Source: an uncultured Holophagaceae bacterium
Lineage (GTDB): Bacteria > Acidobacteriota > Holophagae > Holophagales > Holophagaceae
Assembly: GCA_903863195.1 (NCBI GenBank)
Contig: CAIPAY010000133.1
Location: forward strand, 45,215-109,214
Direction of reading: 5' to 3'
DNA length: 64,000 bases
Numbering within the stretch: the first letter of the stretch is position 1; the number at the start of each line of letters is the position of its first letter. Both the position numbers and the translations under genes were made by a program. The notes below the pieces were generated by a model that made no database searches, was not told where the DNA came from, and saw nothing but the letters and a program-made list of their open reading frames with translations. Shown here piece by piece: positions 9,567 through 19,286 of this stretch.

Positions 9567-11525
9567 ATGTCCGCTCCAGGCACCCCGCCACAGAGATTGC
9601 TACTGGCCCGGCAATTGATCCGGGAAAAAGGCCTCTCCCGCACGGACCTGGCCCTGCTGGAGGACATCTTCCGGGAGGGTGCCAGGGATCTGGAACCTTT
9701 GCTGGAGGCGCCTCCCGAACGGGCCGTGGCCCGGGAAGAGTCGCCGGCCCAGGCCAGCCTCCGCCGGAGCCTTGGTTACTTCCTCGCCTTCCTGCACCAG
9801 TTCTCGCCCCGGCGGCTGGGCGAGACCCGGGCCGCCATGGGCCTGGTGCTGCTCCACAGCCTGGGGCGGCTGGGGCAGCAGGCCGAGGCCGCCCACCGCG
9901 AGCTGCTGGCGGAGCAGGCGCAGCCCGAGTGGGTGATCTGCCTGCTGGACCTGCTGGCGGCCCTCCGGGCCATGTCCCTGGCGCCCTCCGAGGACGGCAG
10001 CGACCTCCCCCAGCACTGGTCATCCTTTCTCTCCGACCACCGGGAGACCTTCCCCATGATCCTTGCGGCCCTGCAGGCCAGCGAGGCGGGCGCCGGGGCC
10101 GTGGCGGGGCTGAATACCCAGCTGAAGGCCGTGAACCGGGCTGTCCGGGGCCAGGGACGCCTGCCGGAATCCGTCACCCGCCTCGCCGAGCTGCTGGAGG
10201 CCTGCATCCCCGCCGAGATCCATGCCCGGGTGGAGCCCCTGCTGCTGCTCGAGCACGTGGTGTCCAACCTGCGCCTGAGCCTGCAGCGGCCCCTTGACCG
10301 GGGCATCCACTGGCCCGCGGTGGAACAGGTCCGGGGCAGCCTGGGCTGGCTCTGGAACCACCTCGGGTGGACCCTGCCCCGCATGGAGGGCGAGCGGTTC
10401 CTGGAGAGCATGCCACCGGCGCTGCGGCACCTGCTCGAGCAGCTCCGCGAGCAGGACCGGGCCACCTTCTCCCTGGTGGCCCGGGCCCTGGCCAGCCATA
10501 TCTCCCTGCTGGGCCTCCTCGATTCCCTGGAGCCCGCCGACCAGGCCGGACTCCAGGAGCGCTACGCAGCGGTGCCCGCCTTCCTGGTGCTGGAGTCGGA
10601 GCTGGGGCGCCTGGCTGAGCGCGCCTACGACCCCGCCCAGAGCGACCGGCTCGATCCCGCTCAGCCCCAGGCCCTGAGGCTGCGGGCCTTCCTGCGGCAA
10701 GCGGTGCTCAGCCTGCACCAGGACCAGAGCACACTGAGAAGCATGCTCCTGGAGGCCCTCGCCGGGGGGGATGCCGACCGCCTGGCCCAGACCCTGGACA
10801 ACCTGCGCAGCCTGCTCATCAACCACCAGAAGCAGCTCATGGGCGAGCTGGTGGGCATCTTCTCGGCCGAGGTCCAGCAGCGGCTCTTCCCCGAGTCCCC
10901 CAGCCTCATGGAAGAAGGCGAGCGGCTCCGCCTTCGCCTCCAGCGCCTCTGGGAGCAGGTGCCCCCCCTCCACGGCCAGCTGCACCTGCACTTGGAGCTC
11001 CAGGACTGGCCCCGGCTGGCCCTGGGCCTGGCCCACACCTACCGGCACCTGCTGGCCTTCCGCCAGAGCCCCGAGTTTCCGCTCATGCGGCGGCCTGACC
11101 GGGAGGAGGCCGAGCGGCTCATCCAGGCCATGGGCCGCCTGCTGGAGTCTCCGGAGGACGTGACCCAGGCCCTGCGGGACTGCATGGACCTGCTGGGCGA
11201 GCTGCTGCGCTTCCTGGAGCTCTTCCTGCTCCGGATCAATGCTCGGGTGCCGCTGATCCGGCAAGATCTGGAAGTCACCCAGGCCGCCCTGAAGCTCATC
11301 GCCGACCTGCACCCAGGGCCCACCGGCCCCGAGCGGACCCGCCTCTCCCACAAGCTCATCCAGACCGCCCGGCGGCTGGGGGTGCGGGACACGCAGTCGC
11401 TGGTCCTCCTGAAGCGCTGGGTCCGGGCCGAGCGCAGCCAGGGGGACGGCTCCCAGCCCTCCCTGGAGCAACTGGCGGCCCACCTCGGACAGCTGGCCCG
11501 GCGCCTTGAAGCGGCGCTAGGCTAA
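9567..11525 (+). CDS. Large helical protein of unknown function
   Basis: This reads as about 652 residues, very rich in Leu, Arg, Glu and Ala, almost certainly all-helical. It has no signal peptide, no membrane span and no motif I recognise. It is transcribed divergently from pilB and ends 57 bp before the diguanylate cyclase gene on the same strand. ATG 9567 is preferred; an in-frame ATG at 9552 is possible and neither has a clear ribosome site. Length and codon use match neighbouring genes, so it is a real gene. Its position between pilus and c-di-GMP genes suggests a signalling or motility role, which is inference only. Confidence 0.75.
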   Translation: MSAPGTPPQRLLLARQLIREKGLSRTDLALLEDIFREGARDLEPLLEAPPERAVAREESPAQASLRRSLGYFLAFLHQFSPRRLGETRAAMGLVLLHSLGRLGQQAEAAHRELLAEQAQPEWVICLLDLLAALRAMSLAPSEDGSDLPQHWSSFLSDHRETFPMILAALQASEAGAGAVAGLNTQLKAVNRAVRGQGRLPESVTRLAELLEACIPAEIHARVEPLLLLEHVVSNLRLSLQRPLDRGIHWPAVEQVRGSLGWLWNHLGWTLPRMEGERFLESMPPALRHLLEQLREQDRATFSLVARALASHISLLGLLDSLEPADQAGLQERYAAVPAFLVLESELGRLAERAYDPAQSDRLDPAQPQALRLRAFLRQAVLSLHQDQSTLRSMLLEALAGGDADRLAQTLDNLRSLLINHQKQLMGELVGIFSAEVQQRLFPESPSLMEEGERLRLRLQRLWEQVPPLHGQLHLHLELQDWPRLALGLAHTYRHLLAFRQSPEFPLMRRPDREEAERLIQAMGRLLESPEDVTQALRDCMDLLGELLRFLELFLLRINARVPLIRQDLEVTQAALKLIADLHPGPTGPERTRLSHKLIQTARRLGVRDTQSLVLLKRWVRAERSQGDGSQPSLEQLAAHLGQLARRLEAALG

Positions 11526-11582
11526 GATGCACGCTCACCGCTGGGGCCGGTCCTGCCGATGAGCCAGCCAACAGGGAGCCCC

Positions 11583-12743
11583 ATGCCTCGCATCCACTGG
11601 CTGGACGTCCACCCCTCCAAGGCGGGGGCGGCGCTTCGTGCGGCCCTGGAGCAGTGGGACTTCGAGCTCCAGGATGGGCCAGGTTCCGGGACCCTGGTGG
11701 TCGTGGCCGAGCACCCGGACCTGCGCCTGATCCCCCCCGAAGGCACCGAGATCCTCTGGTGGGTCCAGCGGGGTGACCCCGAGCAGGTCAGCGCGGTGCT
11801 TAGCGCCCGACCGGGCTGGGTGCTGCTGCAGGACCGGCCCCTGGAGGCGGCCCGGGAGGCCCTGATCCACCTCCGCCAGCGGGACCTGGGCAGCGAGGGC
11901 TGGCTGCGCCAGATGATGCACCTGGCCACCCTGGACGAGCTGCTCCGGCTGGCCCTAAGCCGGGCCATCCGCCTCTCCCAGGCCCGGGGCGGCGCCATCT
12001 GGCTGCGGCGGGAGGACCTCTTCTACCAGAAGGCCGGCGACGGGGCCTTCCCGGAAGCCCCCCTGCCCCGGGCGGTGGCGGCGGAGCTCGTCCGGCGCGG
12101 CGAGGCCTTCCTCCTCGCCCCCTCGGAGCAGCTGGGCATCGTGCGCCTGCTGGAGCCGAAGGAGGGACCCGAGGTCTTCCTCCGCGACTTCGAGGACATG
12201 GCTCCGCTGCTGCTGAACGCCTGGCGGCTGGAGGAGAGCCGCGCGCTCAGCTTCCGGGACGACCTCACGGTGGCCCAGAACCGCCGCTGCCTGGAGGCCG
12301 AGCTGCCCGAGGCCGTGCGGTCCTCGGCGGCCAAGGCCGAGGCGCTGGCGCTGCTCTTCATCGATGTGGACGATCTCAAGCGCGTGAACACGCGGCACGG
12401 GCATCCCGCGGGCAGCCTGCTGCTGGAGACCGTGGCCCGCACCGCCCAGCGCCTCTGCCGTGCCCATGATCGGCTCTACCGCTATGGGGGTGACGAGTTC
12501 TGCATCCTGATGCCCGGAACCAGCACCCAGGGCGCCCGGAAGCTCGGAGAGCGCCTGCTCCAGGTGCTGCGGGACCACCCCATGGAGCTCGGGGGCGAGC
12601 GCCTGACGGTCTCCCTGAGCGCCGGTGTCGCGGCCTACCCCGAGAACGCCAACGGGGCCAGCCCCCTCATCGAGCAGGCCGACCGGGCCCTCCTCCGCGC
12701 CAAGCAGCAAGGCAAGGGCCGGGTGGTGGTGGCAGAAACCTGA
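11583..12743 (+). CDS. Diguanylate cyclase with N-terminal sensor region (GGDEF)
   Basis: The 386-residue protein ends in a GGDEF domain with the intact signature RYGGDEF. An RxxD inhibitory site (RAHD) lies exactly five residues before GGDEF, so it should make c-di-GMP and be feedback-inhibited by it. The first 210 residues contain a weak receiver- or GAF-like region (ARGGAIWLRREDLFYQKAGD) with no membrane span. ATG 11583 is preferred because GGGAG sits four bases upstream; an ATG at 11559 would add eight residues. It converges on dnaJ with a 12-bp gap. PilB of the neighbouring pilus cluster is a plausible effector. Confidence 0.9.
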   Translation: MPRIHWLDVHPSKAGAALRAALEQWDFELQDGPGSGTLVVVAEHPDLRLIPPEGTEILWWVQRGDPEQVSAVLSARPGWVLLQDRPLEAAREALIHLRQRDLGSEGWLRQMMHLATLDELLRLALSRAIRLSQARGGAIWLRREDLFYQKAGDGAFPEAPLPRAVAAELVRRGEAFLLAPSEQLGIVRLLEPKEGPEVFLRDFEDMAPLLLNAWRLEESRALSFRDDLTVAQNRRCLEAELPEAVRSSAAKAEALALLFIDVDDLKRVNTRHGHPAGSLLLETVARTAQRLCRAHDRLYRYGGDEFCILMPGTSTQGARKLGERLLQVLRDHPMELGGERLTVSLSAGVAAYPENANGASPLIEQADRALLRAKQQGKGRVVVAET

Positions 12744-12755
12744 ACGATCAGGGGT

Positions 12756-13919
12756 TCAGCTTTTGCCCTTTTTCTTGGCGCCCTTTTCTGAGCCGAAGAC
12801 CTTGGCGAGGAAGCCCTCGTCCTGGCCGTCCTCGGACTCGCCGTCGAAGCTGCGGCGGAGCCGCTCCACCAGTTCCCGCTGCTCAGCGGTGAGGGACTTC
12901 GGCACCGCCACCCGCAGGTGGAGATACAGGTCCCCGCGGCCGCTGCCCTGGAGGCGCGGCACGCCGGCGTTGACCAGCTTCACCACATGGTCGGCGGGCG
13001 TGCCCGGCGCCAGCTTGACCTTCTCGGTGCCGTAGGGCGTCTCGGCCTCTAGGGTGCCGCCGGTCACCAGCAGCGGCCACTGGATCTCCAGCCGCCGGTG
13101 GAGGTCGCTGCCGTCCCGCTCGTAGCGGGGATCCTGCTCCACATCGAAGACGATGTAGAGATCACCGGCCCGACCGCCGGAGCGGCCCGATTCGCCCTGA
13201 TTCTGGAGCCGCAGCCGGGTGCCCCGGTCCACGCCGGCCGGCACCTTGAAGCTCACCTTGGACTTCTTGTGAACCCGGCCCTCGCCCTTGCACTCGCGAC
13301 AGGGCTTGGGAATGATGCGGCCCCGGCCTTCGCAGCGCGGGCAGGGCGTGAGCATCTGGAAGAAGCCCTGGCGCATGGCCACCTGCCCCGCCCCCCGGCA
13401 CTGGGGGCAGGTCTCGGGGCGGGTGCCCGCCTCGCAGCCGGAGCCGTGGCAGGTCTCGCAGCCTTCGAGGCGGGGGATGGAGAGCTCCACCGCTTCCTTG
13501 CCGAACACGGCGTCCTTGAAGCTGAGCTTCAGGTTGTACTGCAGGTCCGAGCCCCGCTCCTCGCCGTTGGCGCGGCGCCGCCCACCCCCGAAGAGGTCGC
13601 CGAAGAGACCGCCCCCGAAGAAGCTGCCCAGGATGTCCTCGAAGTCCGCGAACTGGTTCGGGTCGAACTGGAACTGCTGCCCGCCGCCGCCCGCGCCACC
13701 CAGGCCTGCGTGGCCGTATTGGTCGTAGAGCTTCCGCTTCTCGGCATCCGAGAGCACGCTGTAGGCCTCGGCAGCCTCCTTGAACTTCTCCTCGGCCTCC
13801 TTGTTGCCCGGGTTGCGGTCGGGATGCAGCTCCATGGCCAGCTTGCGGTAGGCCTTCTTGAGCTCATCCGATCCGGCATCCTTGGAAATGCCCAGCACTT
13901 CGTAGTAGTCGCGTTTCAT
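12756..13919 (-). CDS. dnaJ: Chaperone protein DnaJ (Hsp40)
   Basis: This is a full type I DnaJ of 387 residues. It has a J domain with the HPD tripeptide (MELHPDRNP), a Gly/Phe-rich linker (about 70-125), four CxxCxGxG-type zinc motifs ([32 protein letters not shown]) and C-terminal substrate-binding domains. It stimulates DnaK ATPase and delivers clients. It is the last gene of the prfA-hrcA-grpE-dnaK-dnaJ run, 39 bp after dnaK. Its ribosome-binding site lies inside a short hairpin (separate entry). Confidence 0.97.
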   Translation of the reverse strand: MKRDYYEVLGISKDAGSDELKKAYRKLAMELHPDRNPGNKEAEEKFKEAAEAYSVLSDAEKRKLYDQYGHAGLGGAGGGGQQFQFDPNQFADFEDILGSFFGGGLFGDLFGGGRRRANGEERGSDLQYNLKLSFKDAVFGKEAVELSIPRLEGCETCHGSGCEAGTRPETCPQCRGAGQVAMRQGFFQMLTPCPRCEGRGRIIPKPCRECKGEGRVHKKSKVSFKVPAGVDRGTRLRLQNQGESGRSGGRAGDLYIVFDVEQDPRYERDGSDLHRRLEIQWPLLVTGGTLEAETPYGTEKVKLAPGTPADHVVKLVNAGVPRLQGSGRGDLYLHLRVAVPKSLTAEQRELVERLRRSFDGESEDGQDEGFLAKVFGSEKGAKKKGKS

Positions 13920-13925
13920 GCACCC

Positions 13926-13942
13926 ATCCTGGCTTCCAGGAT
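13926..13942 (-). promoter_or_regulatory. Hairpin covering the dnaJ ribosome-binding site
   Basis: On the mRNA strand ATCCTGG and CCAGGAT form a 7-bp stem with a 3-base loop. The stem ends six bases before the dnaJ ATG and includes the AGGA that would pair with 16S rRNA. Such masking is how heat-shock RNA thermometers work; here this is a structural observation only. Confidence 0.45.
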
Positions 13943-13958
13943 AGCCGATGGGAACGCC

Positions 13959-15824
13959 CTAGTTGGGGCTGGCCGTTGCCTCGTCTTCCCCATCCAGGGA
14001 GGCCATCATGGCCTCGCTGGCCGCCAGCACCGCATCGGTAAGCAGGTTCTGGGTCTCCAGCAGCAGGGTTTCGCAGCCCCGGAGGGCCTCGGTGTCCTGG
14101 GCGGCCACGGCCTGGCGGGCCCGGGAGAGGACATCGCGGACCAGGCTCTGCTGGTCCTCGGAGAGGAACTTGCCGCACTCGATGAAGCTCTTGTCGCAGG
14201 AGAAGACCAGCCCCTCAGCCGAGGCGATGTACTTGAGGGAGTCCCGCTTCTTTACATCGGTTTCCGCATTGGCCAGGGCCTCGCGGATCATGCGCTGGAT
14301 CTCCAGCTCGGACAGCCCAGAGCTTGGCCGGATGCTCATGCTCTGCTCCAGCCCGGTCATCAGGTCCCGGGCCGAGACCTTGACGATGCCGTTGGAGTCG
14401 ATGTCGAAGGCCACCTCGATCTGGGGCACGCCCTTGGGCAGGGGGGGCAGGTTGATGAGGTCGAAGCGACCCAGGCTCTTGTTGTGCTCCGCCAGCTCGC
14501 GCTCGCCCTGCAGCACATGGATCTCCACCCGGCTCTGGTTGTCCGTGACCGTCGTGAAGGTGCGGGCGTCCCGGGTGGGGATGGTGGCGTTCCGCTGGAT
14601 GATCTTGACGAAGCCGCCGCCCTGGGTCTCGATGCCGAGGGAGAGCGGAGTCACATCCAGCAGCACCAGGTCCTTGATGTCGCCCTTCAGTACCGCGCCC
14701 TGGATGGAGGCACCGATGGCCACCACCTCGTCGGGGTTGATGCCGCGGTTGGGCTCCTTGCCGAAGAAGTCGCGCACCAGCCGCTGTACCAGAGGCATGC
14801 GGGTCTGGCCGCCGACCAGGATCACTTCGTCCAGCTCGCGGGCCGTCTTGCCGCCCTGCTGGAGGGCGTCCTTGATGGGCACCAGGGTCTGCTCGACCAG
14901 GTCCTTGACCATGGCCTCCAGCTGCTCCCGGGTCAGTGCCGCCTCCAGGTGCTGGGGGCCCGTCGCCCCCTGGGCGATGAAGGGCAGCCGGATCTCCACC
15001 CGGTCCAGGGTGGAGAGCTCGCACTTGGCCTTCTCGCTGGCCTCCTTGAGCCGCTGCAGGGCCATGCGGTCCGCGCCCAGGTCGATGCCGGTCTTGTCGC
15101 GGAACTGCTGGACCAGCCAGCCCTGGATGATCTGGTCGATGTCTTCGCCGCCCAGGAAGGTGTCACCGCTGGTGGCCAGCACTTCGAAGACGCCGTCGTT
15201 CATCTCCATGAGCGTGAAGTCGATGGTGCCGCCGCCGAAGTCGTAGATGCCCAGGATCTGCTTCACGCCCTTCTTGTTGAATCCGTAGGCCAAGGCCGCG
15301 GCCGTGGGCTCGTTGATGATGCGCTGGACGTTCAGTCCCGCGATCTTGCCTGCATCCTTGGTGGCCTGGCGCTGGGCATCATCGAAGTAGGCCGGGACGG
15401 TGATGACCGCGTCGGTGACCTCCTCATGCAGGAAGGCCTCTGCCGCCTGCTTGAGGGAACGCAGGACGATGGCCGAGACTTCGGGCGGCGCGTAGTCCCG
15501 CTCGCCGACCCGGAGCCACGCATCCCCATTGGGCGCCCCCACCACCGGGAAGGGCAGGCGCAGCAGAGCCTCCTGGACTCGCGGAGACTGGAACCGCTGG
15601 CCGATGAGGCGCTTCACCGCGAACAGGGTTCGCTGGGGATTGGTCACGGCCTGCCGCTTGGCGATGTGCCCCACCAGCACGTCGCCCTTGTCGGTGAAGG
15701 CCACCACCGAGGGGGTGGTCCGGCTGCCTTCGCGGTTGGGGATGACCCGGGAATCGCCGCCTTCCATGACGCAGACGCAACTGTTGGTCGTGCCCAGATC
15801 GATGCCGATCAGTTTGCCTGCCAT
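13959..15824 (-). CDS. dnaK: Chaperone protein DnaK (Hsp70)
   Basis: The 621-residue Hsp70 has the N-terminal phosphate loop GIDLGTTNS, the second ATPase signature [11 protein letters not shown], the adenosine motif VGGQTRMP and a substrate-binding domain starting near [14 protein letters not shown]. The C-terminal lid is present but the tail ends [11 protein letters not shown], without the usual EEVD-like acidic end of proteobacterial Dna[16 protein letters not shown] differs slightly from the usual VYDLGGGTFDVSILE. It lies between grpE and dnaJ, which fixes the assignment. ATG 15824 has GGAG eight bases upstream. Confidence 0.96.
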   Translation of the reverse strand: MAGKLIGIDLGTTNSCVCVMEGGDSRVIPNREGSRTTPSVVAFTDKGDVLVGHIAKRQAVTNPQRTLFAVKRLIGQRFQSPRVQEALLRLPFPVVGAPNGDAWLRVGERDYAPPEVSAIVLRSLKQAAEAFLHEEVTDAVITVPAYFDDAQRQATKDAGKIAGLNVQRIINEPTAAALAYGFNKKGVKQILGIYDFGGGTIDFTLMEMNDGVFEVLATSGDTFLGGEDIDQIIQGWLVQQFRDKTGIDLGADRMALQRLKEASEKAKCELSTLDRVEIRLPFIAQGATGPQHLEAALTREQLEAMVKDLVEQTLVPIKDALQQGGKTARELDEVILVGGQTRMPLVQRLVRDFFGKEPNRGINPDEVVAIGASIQGAVLKGDIKDLVLLDVTPLSLGIETQGGGFVKIIQRNATIPTRDARTFTTVTDNQSRVEIHVLQGERELAEHNKSLGRFDLINLPPLPKGVPQIEVAFDIDSNGIVKVSARDLMTGLEQSMSIRPSSGLSELEIQRMIREALANAETDVKKRDSLKYIASAEGLVFSCDKSFIECGKFLSEDQQSLVRDVLSRARQAVAAQDTEALRGCETLLLETQNLLTDAVLAASEAMMASLDGEDEATASPN

Positions 15825-15827
15825 ACA

Positions 15828-15869
15828 GAGAACTCCGGTGGGATCGCGCCTACATGGTAGTTAGTTCTC
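15828..15869 (-). promoter_or_regulatory. Possible stem at the dnaK translation start
   Basis: On the mRNA strand GAGAACT (15869-15863) can pair with AGTTCTC (15834-15828), seven base pairs across a 28-base loop. The 3' arm overlaps the end of the GGAG ribosome site and its spacer. The large loop makes it weaker than the dnaJ hairpin. Confidence 0.3.
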
Positions 15870-15901
15870 GCCAACCCTTCCAGCACAAGGATTGAGCAAT
15901 C

Positions 15902-16600
15902 CTAGGATTTTTCCGGGTCATGCACCCGATTCACCACGACCCGGGCCGCCCGCAGGAGCTGGCCCCGGAGGTTGTAGCCCCCCTCGAAGATGGCCGCCAC
16001 CGAGCCATCGGGCAGGTTGGGGTCCGTGAAGGTGGTGAGCGCCTCGGCATTCAGCGCGTCGAAGGGATCCCCGACCTGCAGCGCCAGCGGCTCGACATTC
16101 AGGCGACGGAGAGCCTCCAGAAACTGCTTCCGGATCAGCTCCACCCCGGCGCGAAAGGAGTCCACGTCCTGGTAGCTGGCGCCCAGGCTGCGCTCGAAGT
16201 TGTCCAGCATCGGCAGCATCTCCAGCAGGATCTTCCGCTCGGACTGGTCCACCGCGAGGGCGATGTCCCGCTGGGCCCGGTTGCGGAAGTTGTTGAAGTC
16301 CGCCGCCAGCCGCCGCTGGTGGTCCATCAGCTCGGCCTCGCGCCGGAGCAGATCCTCCATCTGCCGCTCGGCTTCGTTCAGGGCCGACTCCAGGTCGACC
16401 TTGCCGCCAGATCCCCTGACGGGCTCCATCTCCTCCATCTCAGGCACCACCTGGGTGTGGTATCCCGAGGCCACCTCGTCCGCCACCGCCTGGAGATCCC
16501 CCTCGAGGCTCTCGTCCAGGGTGAGATCCACAAGGTCTTCGCCCTCGGCAGACGGCGGAAGGGGTTCGGGCTCGGGACCGGCAGGATGATCAGTAGGCAT
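15902..16600 (-). CDS. grpE: Nucleotide exchange factor GrpE
   Basis: The 232-residue protein has an acidic, disordered N-terminal 80 residues, a long coiled coil (about 90-140, containing RLAADFNNFRNRAQRD) and a C-terminal beta domain with NLRGQLLRAARVVV. This is the GrpE layout: a dimer that releases ADP from DnaK. ATG 16600 is preferred over an in-frame TTG two codons earlier. It lies between hrcA (57 bp) and dnaK (77 bp). Confidence 0.95.
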   Translation of the reverse strand: MPTDHPAGPEPEPLPPSAEGEDLVDLTLDESLEGDLQAVADEVASGYHTQVVPEMEEMEPVRGSGGKVDLESALNEAERQMEDLLRREAELMDHQRRLAADFNNFRNRAQRDIALAVDQSERKILLEMLPMLDNFERSLGASYQDVDSFRAGVELIRKQFLEALRRLNVEPLALQVGDPFDALNAEALTTFTDPNLPDGSVAAIFEGGYNLRGQLLRAARVVVNRVHDPEKS

Positions 16601-16657
16601 CGCCAAAGTATAGTCAGGTCAGGCCAGCGGGGGGAAATCCGGACCTGACCCAGCAGG

Positions 16658-17707
16658 TCAGACCGAGTCCTGCCGCCGCTGGACCTGCCGGGACCACCAG
16701 CGCAAGCCGCCCATGACCCGGCCGTAGTCCATGCGTAGCGGACCCACCAGGGCGAAGGTGACGAAGCCCGCCGGACCCAGGGCCACGGTGCTCACGGCAG
16801 TGGCCAGGGGCCAGGCGTCCAGGTAGGGGTTCTCGGTGCCGAGCAGCAGCTGGACGTCCTCGGAGGCCCGGTCCGCGAAGGCATTCAGGAGGCGGGCCAG
16901 GCGACCGTGCTCCTCAAAGGCTGCAACCAAGGCGCGGAACCGCGGCACATCGTCAAACTCCGGGAGGCCGCCGAGGCGGCCCAGACCCGACACCAGGACC
17001 CGGGCATCGGCCCCGCCCGGCTCCTCGGGCCAGCGCTCAGCCAGCTCCTGGAGCCGGCGACAGAGGGACTCGCCCTCCTGCACCCCCACCCGCAGGGCTT
17101 CGAGCAGCCGGGCGCGCATCTCCGGCAGGGTCAGGCCGGAGAAGTGGGCCGTGGCATAGTTCCCCAGCTCCGTCAGCACCGTCTGGGAGAGGTTCCAGGG
17201 GTTCTCCATGAGCCGGTGCTCCACCTCGCCCAGGCTGCCCACCCACACCGCCACAAAGCGGCCGGGACCCACGGGCACGAACTCCATGCGCACCAGCCGG
17301 CTCTGGGTCAGCGGCAGGGGCAGCGCCACGCAGACGCCGCCCATGACTTCCGCCAGGGTGCGGCTGGCGTGGCGGGCCCAGGACTCGGGATCCAGGTCCA
17401 GGCCATCCAGGGCCGCTGACAGGCGGCCTTCGACCTCGTGCCCCGGGGGCAGCGCCCGGAGCCAGCGGTCCACGTAGTAGCGGTAGGCCAGCTCCGTGGG
17501 CACCCGGCCGGCGGAGGTGTGGGGCTGGGCCACCATGGCCTCTTCTTCCAGGTCCGAGAGCACGCTGCGGATCGTGGCGCTGGAGAGGGTCTCGGGATAC
17601 CGCTTGGCCAGCAGCCGCGACCCCACAGGCTCCCCCGCCTCGAGGTAGGTCTCGATGAGGGTGCGCAGCACGGACTCGCCGCGGGGGTTGAGGTTGGGTC
17701 GGGACAT
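16658..17707 (-). CDS. hrcA: Heat-inducible transcription repressor HrcA
   Basis: The 349-residue product has the HrcA N-terminal winged helix (LNPRGESVLRTLIETYLEAGEPVGSR and SATIRSVLSDLEEE) and the long C-terminal dimerisation domain ending with the conserved region around GPLRMDYGRVMGGL. HrcA represses chaperone genes by binding CIRCE inverted repeats, and GroEL assists its folding. No CIRCE repeat was found in the 35 bp before hrcA or in the other gaps of this operon, so its target is probably elsewhere. It starts 35 bp after prfA. Confidence 0.95.
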   Translation of the reverse strand: MSRPNLNPRGESVLRTLIETYLEAGEPVGSRLLAKRYPETLSSATIRSVLSDLEEEAMVAQPHTSAGRVPTELAYRYYVDRWLRALPPGHEVEGRLSAALDGLDLDPESWARHASRTLAEVMGGVCVALPLPLTQSRLVRMEFVPVGPGRFVAVWVGSLGEVEHRLMENPWNLSQTVLTELGNYATAHFSGLTLPEMRARLLEALRVGVQEGESLCRRLQELAERWPEEPGGADARVLVSGLGRLGGLPEFDDVPRFRALVAAFEEHGRLARLLNAFADRASEDVQLLLGTENPYLDAWPLATAVSTVALGPAGFVTFALVGPLRMDYGRVMGGLRWWSRQVQRRQDSV

Positions 17708-17742
17708 GGAGGACTTCCCACCTCTACTATACGGCAGACGGG

Positions 17743-18819
17743 TCAGGCCTCGAGCGCCTGCAGCCGCTCGGCCTCGAAGGCGGCGCGGAGGGGCTCGATG
17801 ATGGGCTCGATGGCGCCGCCCAGGAAGGCGTCAATCTGGTGGAGGGTGACGCCGATGCGGTGGTCCGTCACGCGGCCCTGGGGGAAGTTGTAGGTGCGGA
17901 TCTTCTCGCTGCGGTCCCCGCTGCCCACCTGGGATTTGCGCATGGCCGAGTGCACCGCGTCGGCCTCGTCCTGGGCCTTCTGGAGCAGGCGGCTGCGGAG
18001 CACGGTCATGGCCTTGGCCATGTTCTTCAGCTGGCTGCGCTCGTCCTGGCACTGGACAACGGTATTGGTGGGCAGGTGGACGAGGCGCACGGCTGACTTG
18101 GTGGTGTTCACGCTCTGGCCGCCCTTGCCGCCGGAGCAGAAGGTATCAATCCGCAGATCGTTTGGATGGATCTCGACACCATCCAGTTCCTCGGCCTCGG
18201 GCATGACGGCCACAGTGCAGGCGGAGGTGTGGATGCGGCCCTGGGTCTCGGTCTTGGGCACCCGCTGCACGCGGTGCACGCCGCTCTCGAAGCGGAAGAG
18301 GCTGTAGGCACCCTCGCCCTGGATCTCCGCCGTGGCGTCCTTGAGTCCGCCGGCGTCAGCATCGCTCTGGTCCAGCACCGAGACCTTGAAGCCCCGCCGC
18401 TCCGCGAACCGGAGGTACATCCGGAAGATCTCCCCCGCGAACAGGGCGGCTTCCTCGCCGCCGGTGCCCGCGCGGACTTCCAGGATCACGTTCTTGGCGT
18501 CGGCGGGGTCCTTGGGCACGAGCAGGCGCCGGATCTCGCTCTCACCTTCGGCGATGGCCTGCTTGAGGTCAGGGATCTCCAGCTCGGCCAGTTCCCGGAA
18601 GTCGGCGTCCAGGGTCTTGTCCGCCAGGATGGCTTCGGCCTCCTCCAGCTGCTTGCGCCGGCTGCGTTGGGCCTGGAAGGCCAGCACCACGGGCTCCAGC
18701 TCCGCCCGGAGCTTGCTCAGCTCCCGAAGGCGCTTGGGGTCCGAGACCACGGCGGGATCCTGCAGCTGGGCCTCCACTTCCTGGAAGCGGGCTTCGACGG
18801 CGGCAAGCTGATCGAGCAT
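17743..18819 (-). CDS. prfA: Peptide chain release factor 1
   Basis: The 358-residue class I release factor carries the GGQ catalytic motif (SGGKGGQSVN). It has the RF1-type PxT codon-recognition motif (PKT in RVPKTETQGRIHTS), so it reads UAA and UAG rather than being RF2 (SPF). ATG 18819 gives the normal RF1 length and N terminus (MLDQLAAVEARFQEVEAQL) with GGAG upstream; the reading frame stays open further upstream but that part is not conserved. It follows the rpmE terminator and appears to head the operon that continues into hrcA. Confidence 0.96.
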   Translation of the reverse strand: MLDQLAAVEARFQEVEAQLQDPAVVSDPKRLRELSKLRAELEPVVLAFQAQRSRRKQLEEAEAILADKTLDADFRELAELEIPDLKQAIAEGESEIRRLLVPKDPADAKNVILEVRAGTGGEEAALFAGEIFRMYLRFAERRGFKVSVLDQSDADAGGLKDATAEIQGEGAYSLFRFESGVHRVQRVPKTETQGRIHTSACTVAVMPEAEELDGVEIHPNDLRIDTFCSGGKGGQSVNTTKSAVRLVHLPTNTVVQCQDERSQLKNMAKAMTVLRSRLLQKAQDEADAVHSAMRKSQVGSGDRSEKIRTYNFPQGRVTDHRIGVTLHQIDAFLGGAIEPIIEPLRAAFEAERLQALEA

Positions 18820-18854
18820 GGGGGCTCCGGCGGGGGCAGAAGGGGCGCAAACAA

Positions 18855-18886
18855 AAAGGACGGGCCGATCGCTCGGCCCGTCCTTT
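18855..18886 (-). terminator. Strong rho-independent terminator after rpmE
   Basis: A perfect 14-bp stem (arms 18855-18868 and 18873-18886, loop TCGC) is followed on the minus strand by TTTTTGTTTG. It begins 12 bases after the rpmE stop and separates rpmE from prfA, implying that prfA uses its own promoter or read-through. Confidence 0.93.
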
Positions 18887-18898
18887 GGAATGTCGCAG

Positions 18899-19159
18899 CT
18901 AGGCTTCGGTCGGAGCCTGGGCTTCGGCGGCCACAGGGGCCTCGACGACCGCGGGGACTTCCTTCTTGGCGTATTTCCGGTTGAACTTCTCAACCCGGCC
19001 TTCAGCGTCCATCAGACGCTGCTTGCCCGTGTAGAAGGGGTGGCAGGAGGAGCAGACTTCCACACGGAGCTCCTTCTTCGTGGAGCGGGTCTCGAACTCG
19101 ACGCCACAGGCGCAGTGCACCTTCACGTCGTGGAGAACGGGGTGAAGTTTCTCTTTCAT
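18899..19159 (-). CDS. rpmE: 50S ribosomal protein L31
   Basis: The 86-residue protein begins [29 protein letters not shown] and contains two cysteine pairs (CACG and CSSC), the zinc-binding C+ form of L31, plus the conserved [20 protein letters not shown]. The C terminus has an extra Ala/Glu/Pro-rich tail of about 15 residues. ATG 19159 has AGGAGG five bases upstream. Confidence 0.96.
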   Translation of the reverse strand: MKEKLHPVLHDVKVHCACGVEFETRSTKKELRVEVCSSCHPFYTGKQRLMDAEGRVEKFNRKYAKKEVPAVVEAPVAAEAQAPTEA

Positions 19160-19286
19160 GTCTTCCTCCTGGGACCGACCGGATGCCCCCGGAAATGGGG
19201 TATCTGCACGCGGCTTGTCCACGCAAGACGACCAGTCTACCGTCGGAAGGCTTTCCGCTCAAGGGGGATTCCCGAATGCCAGGCGC

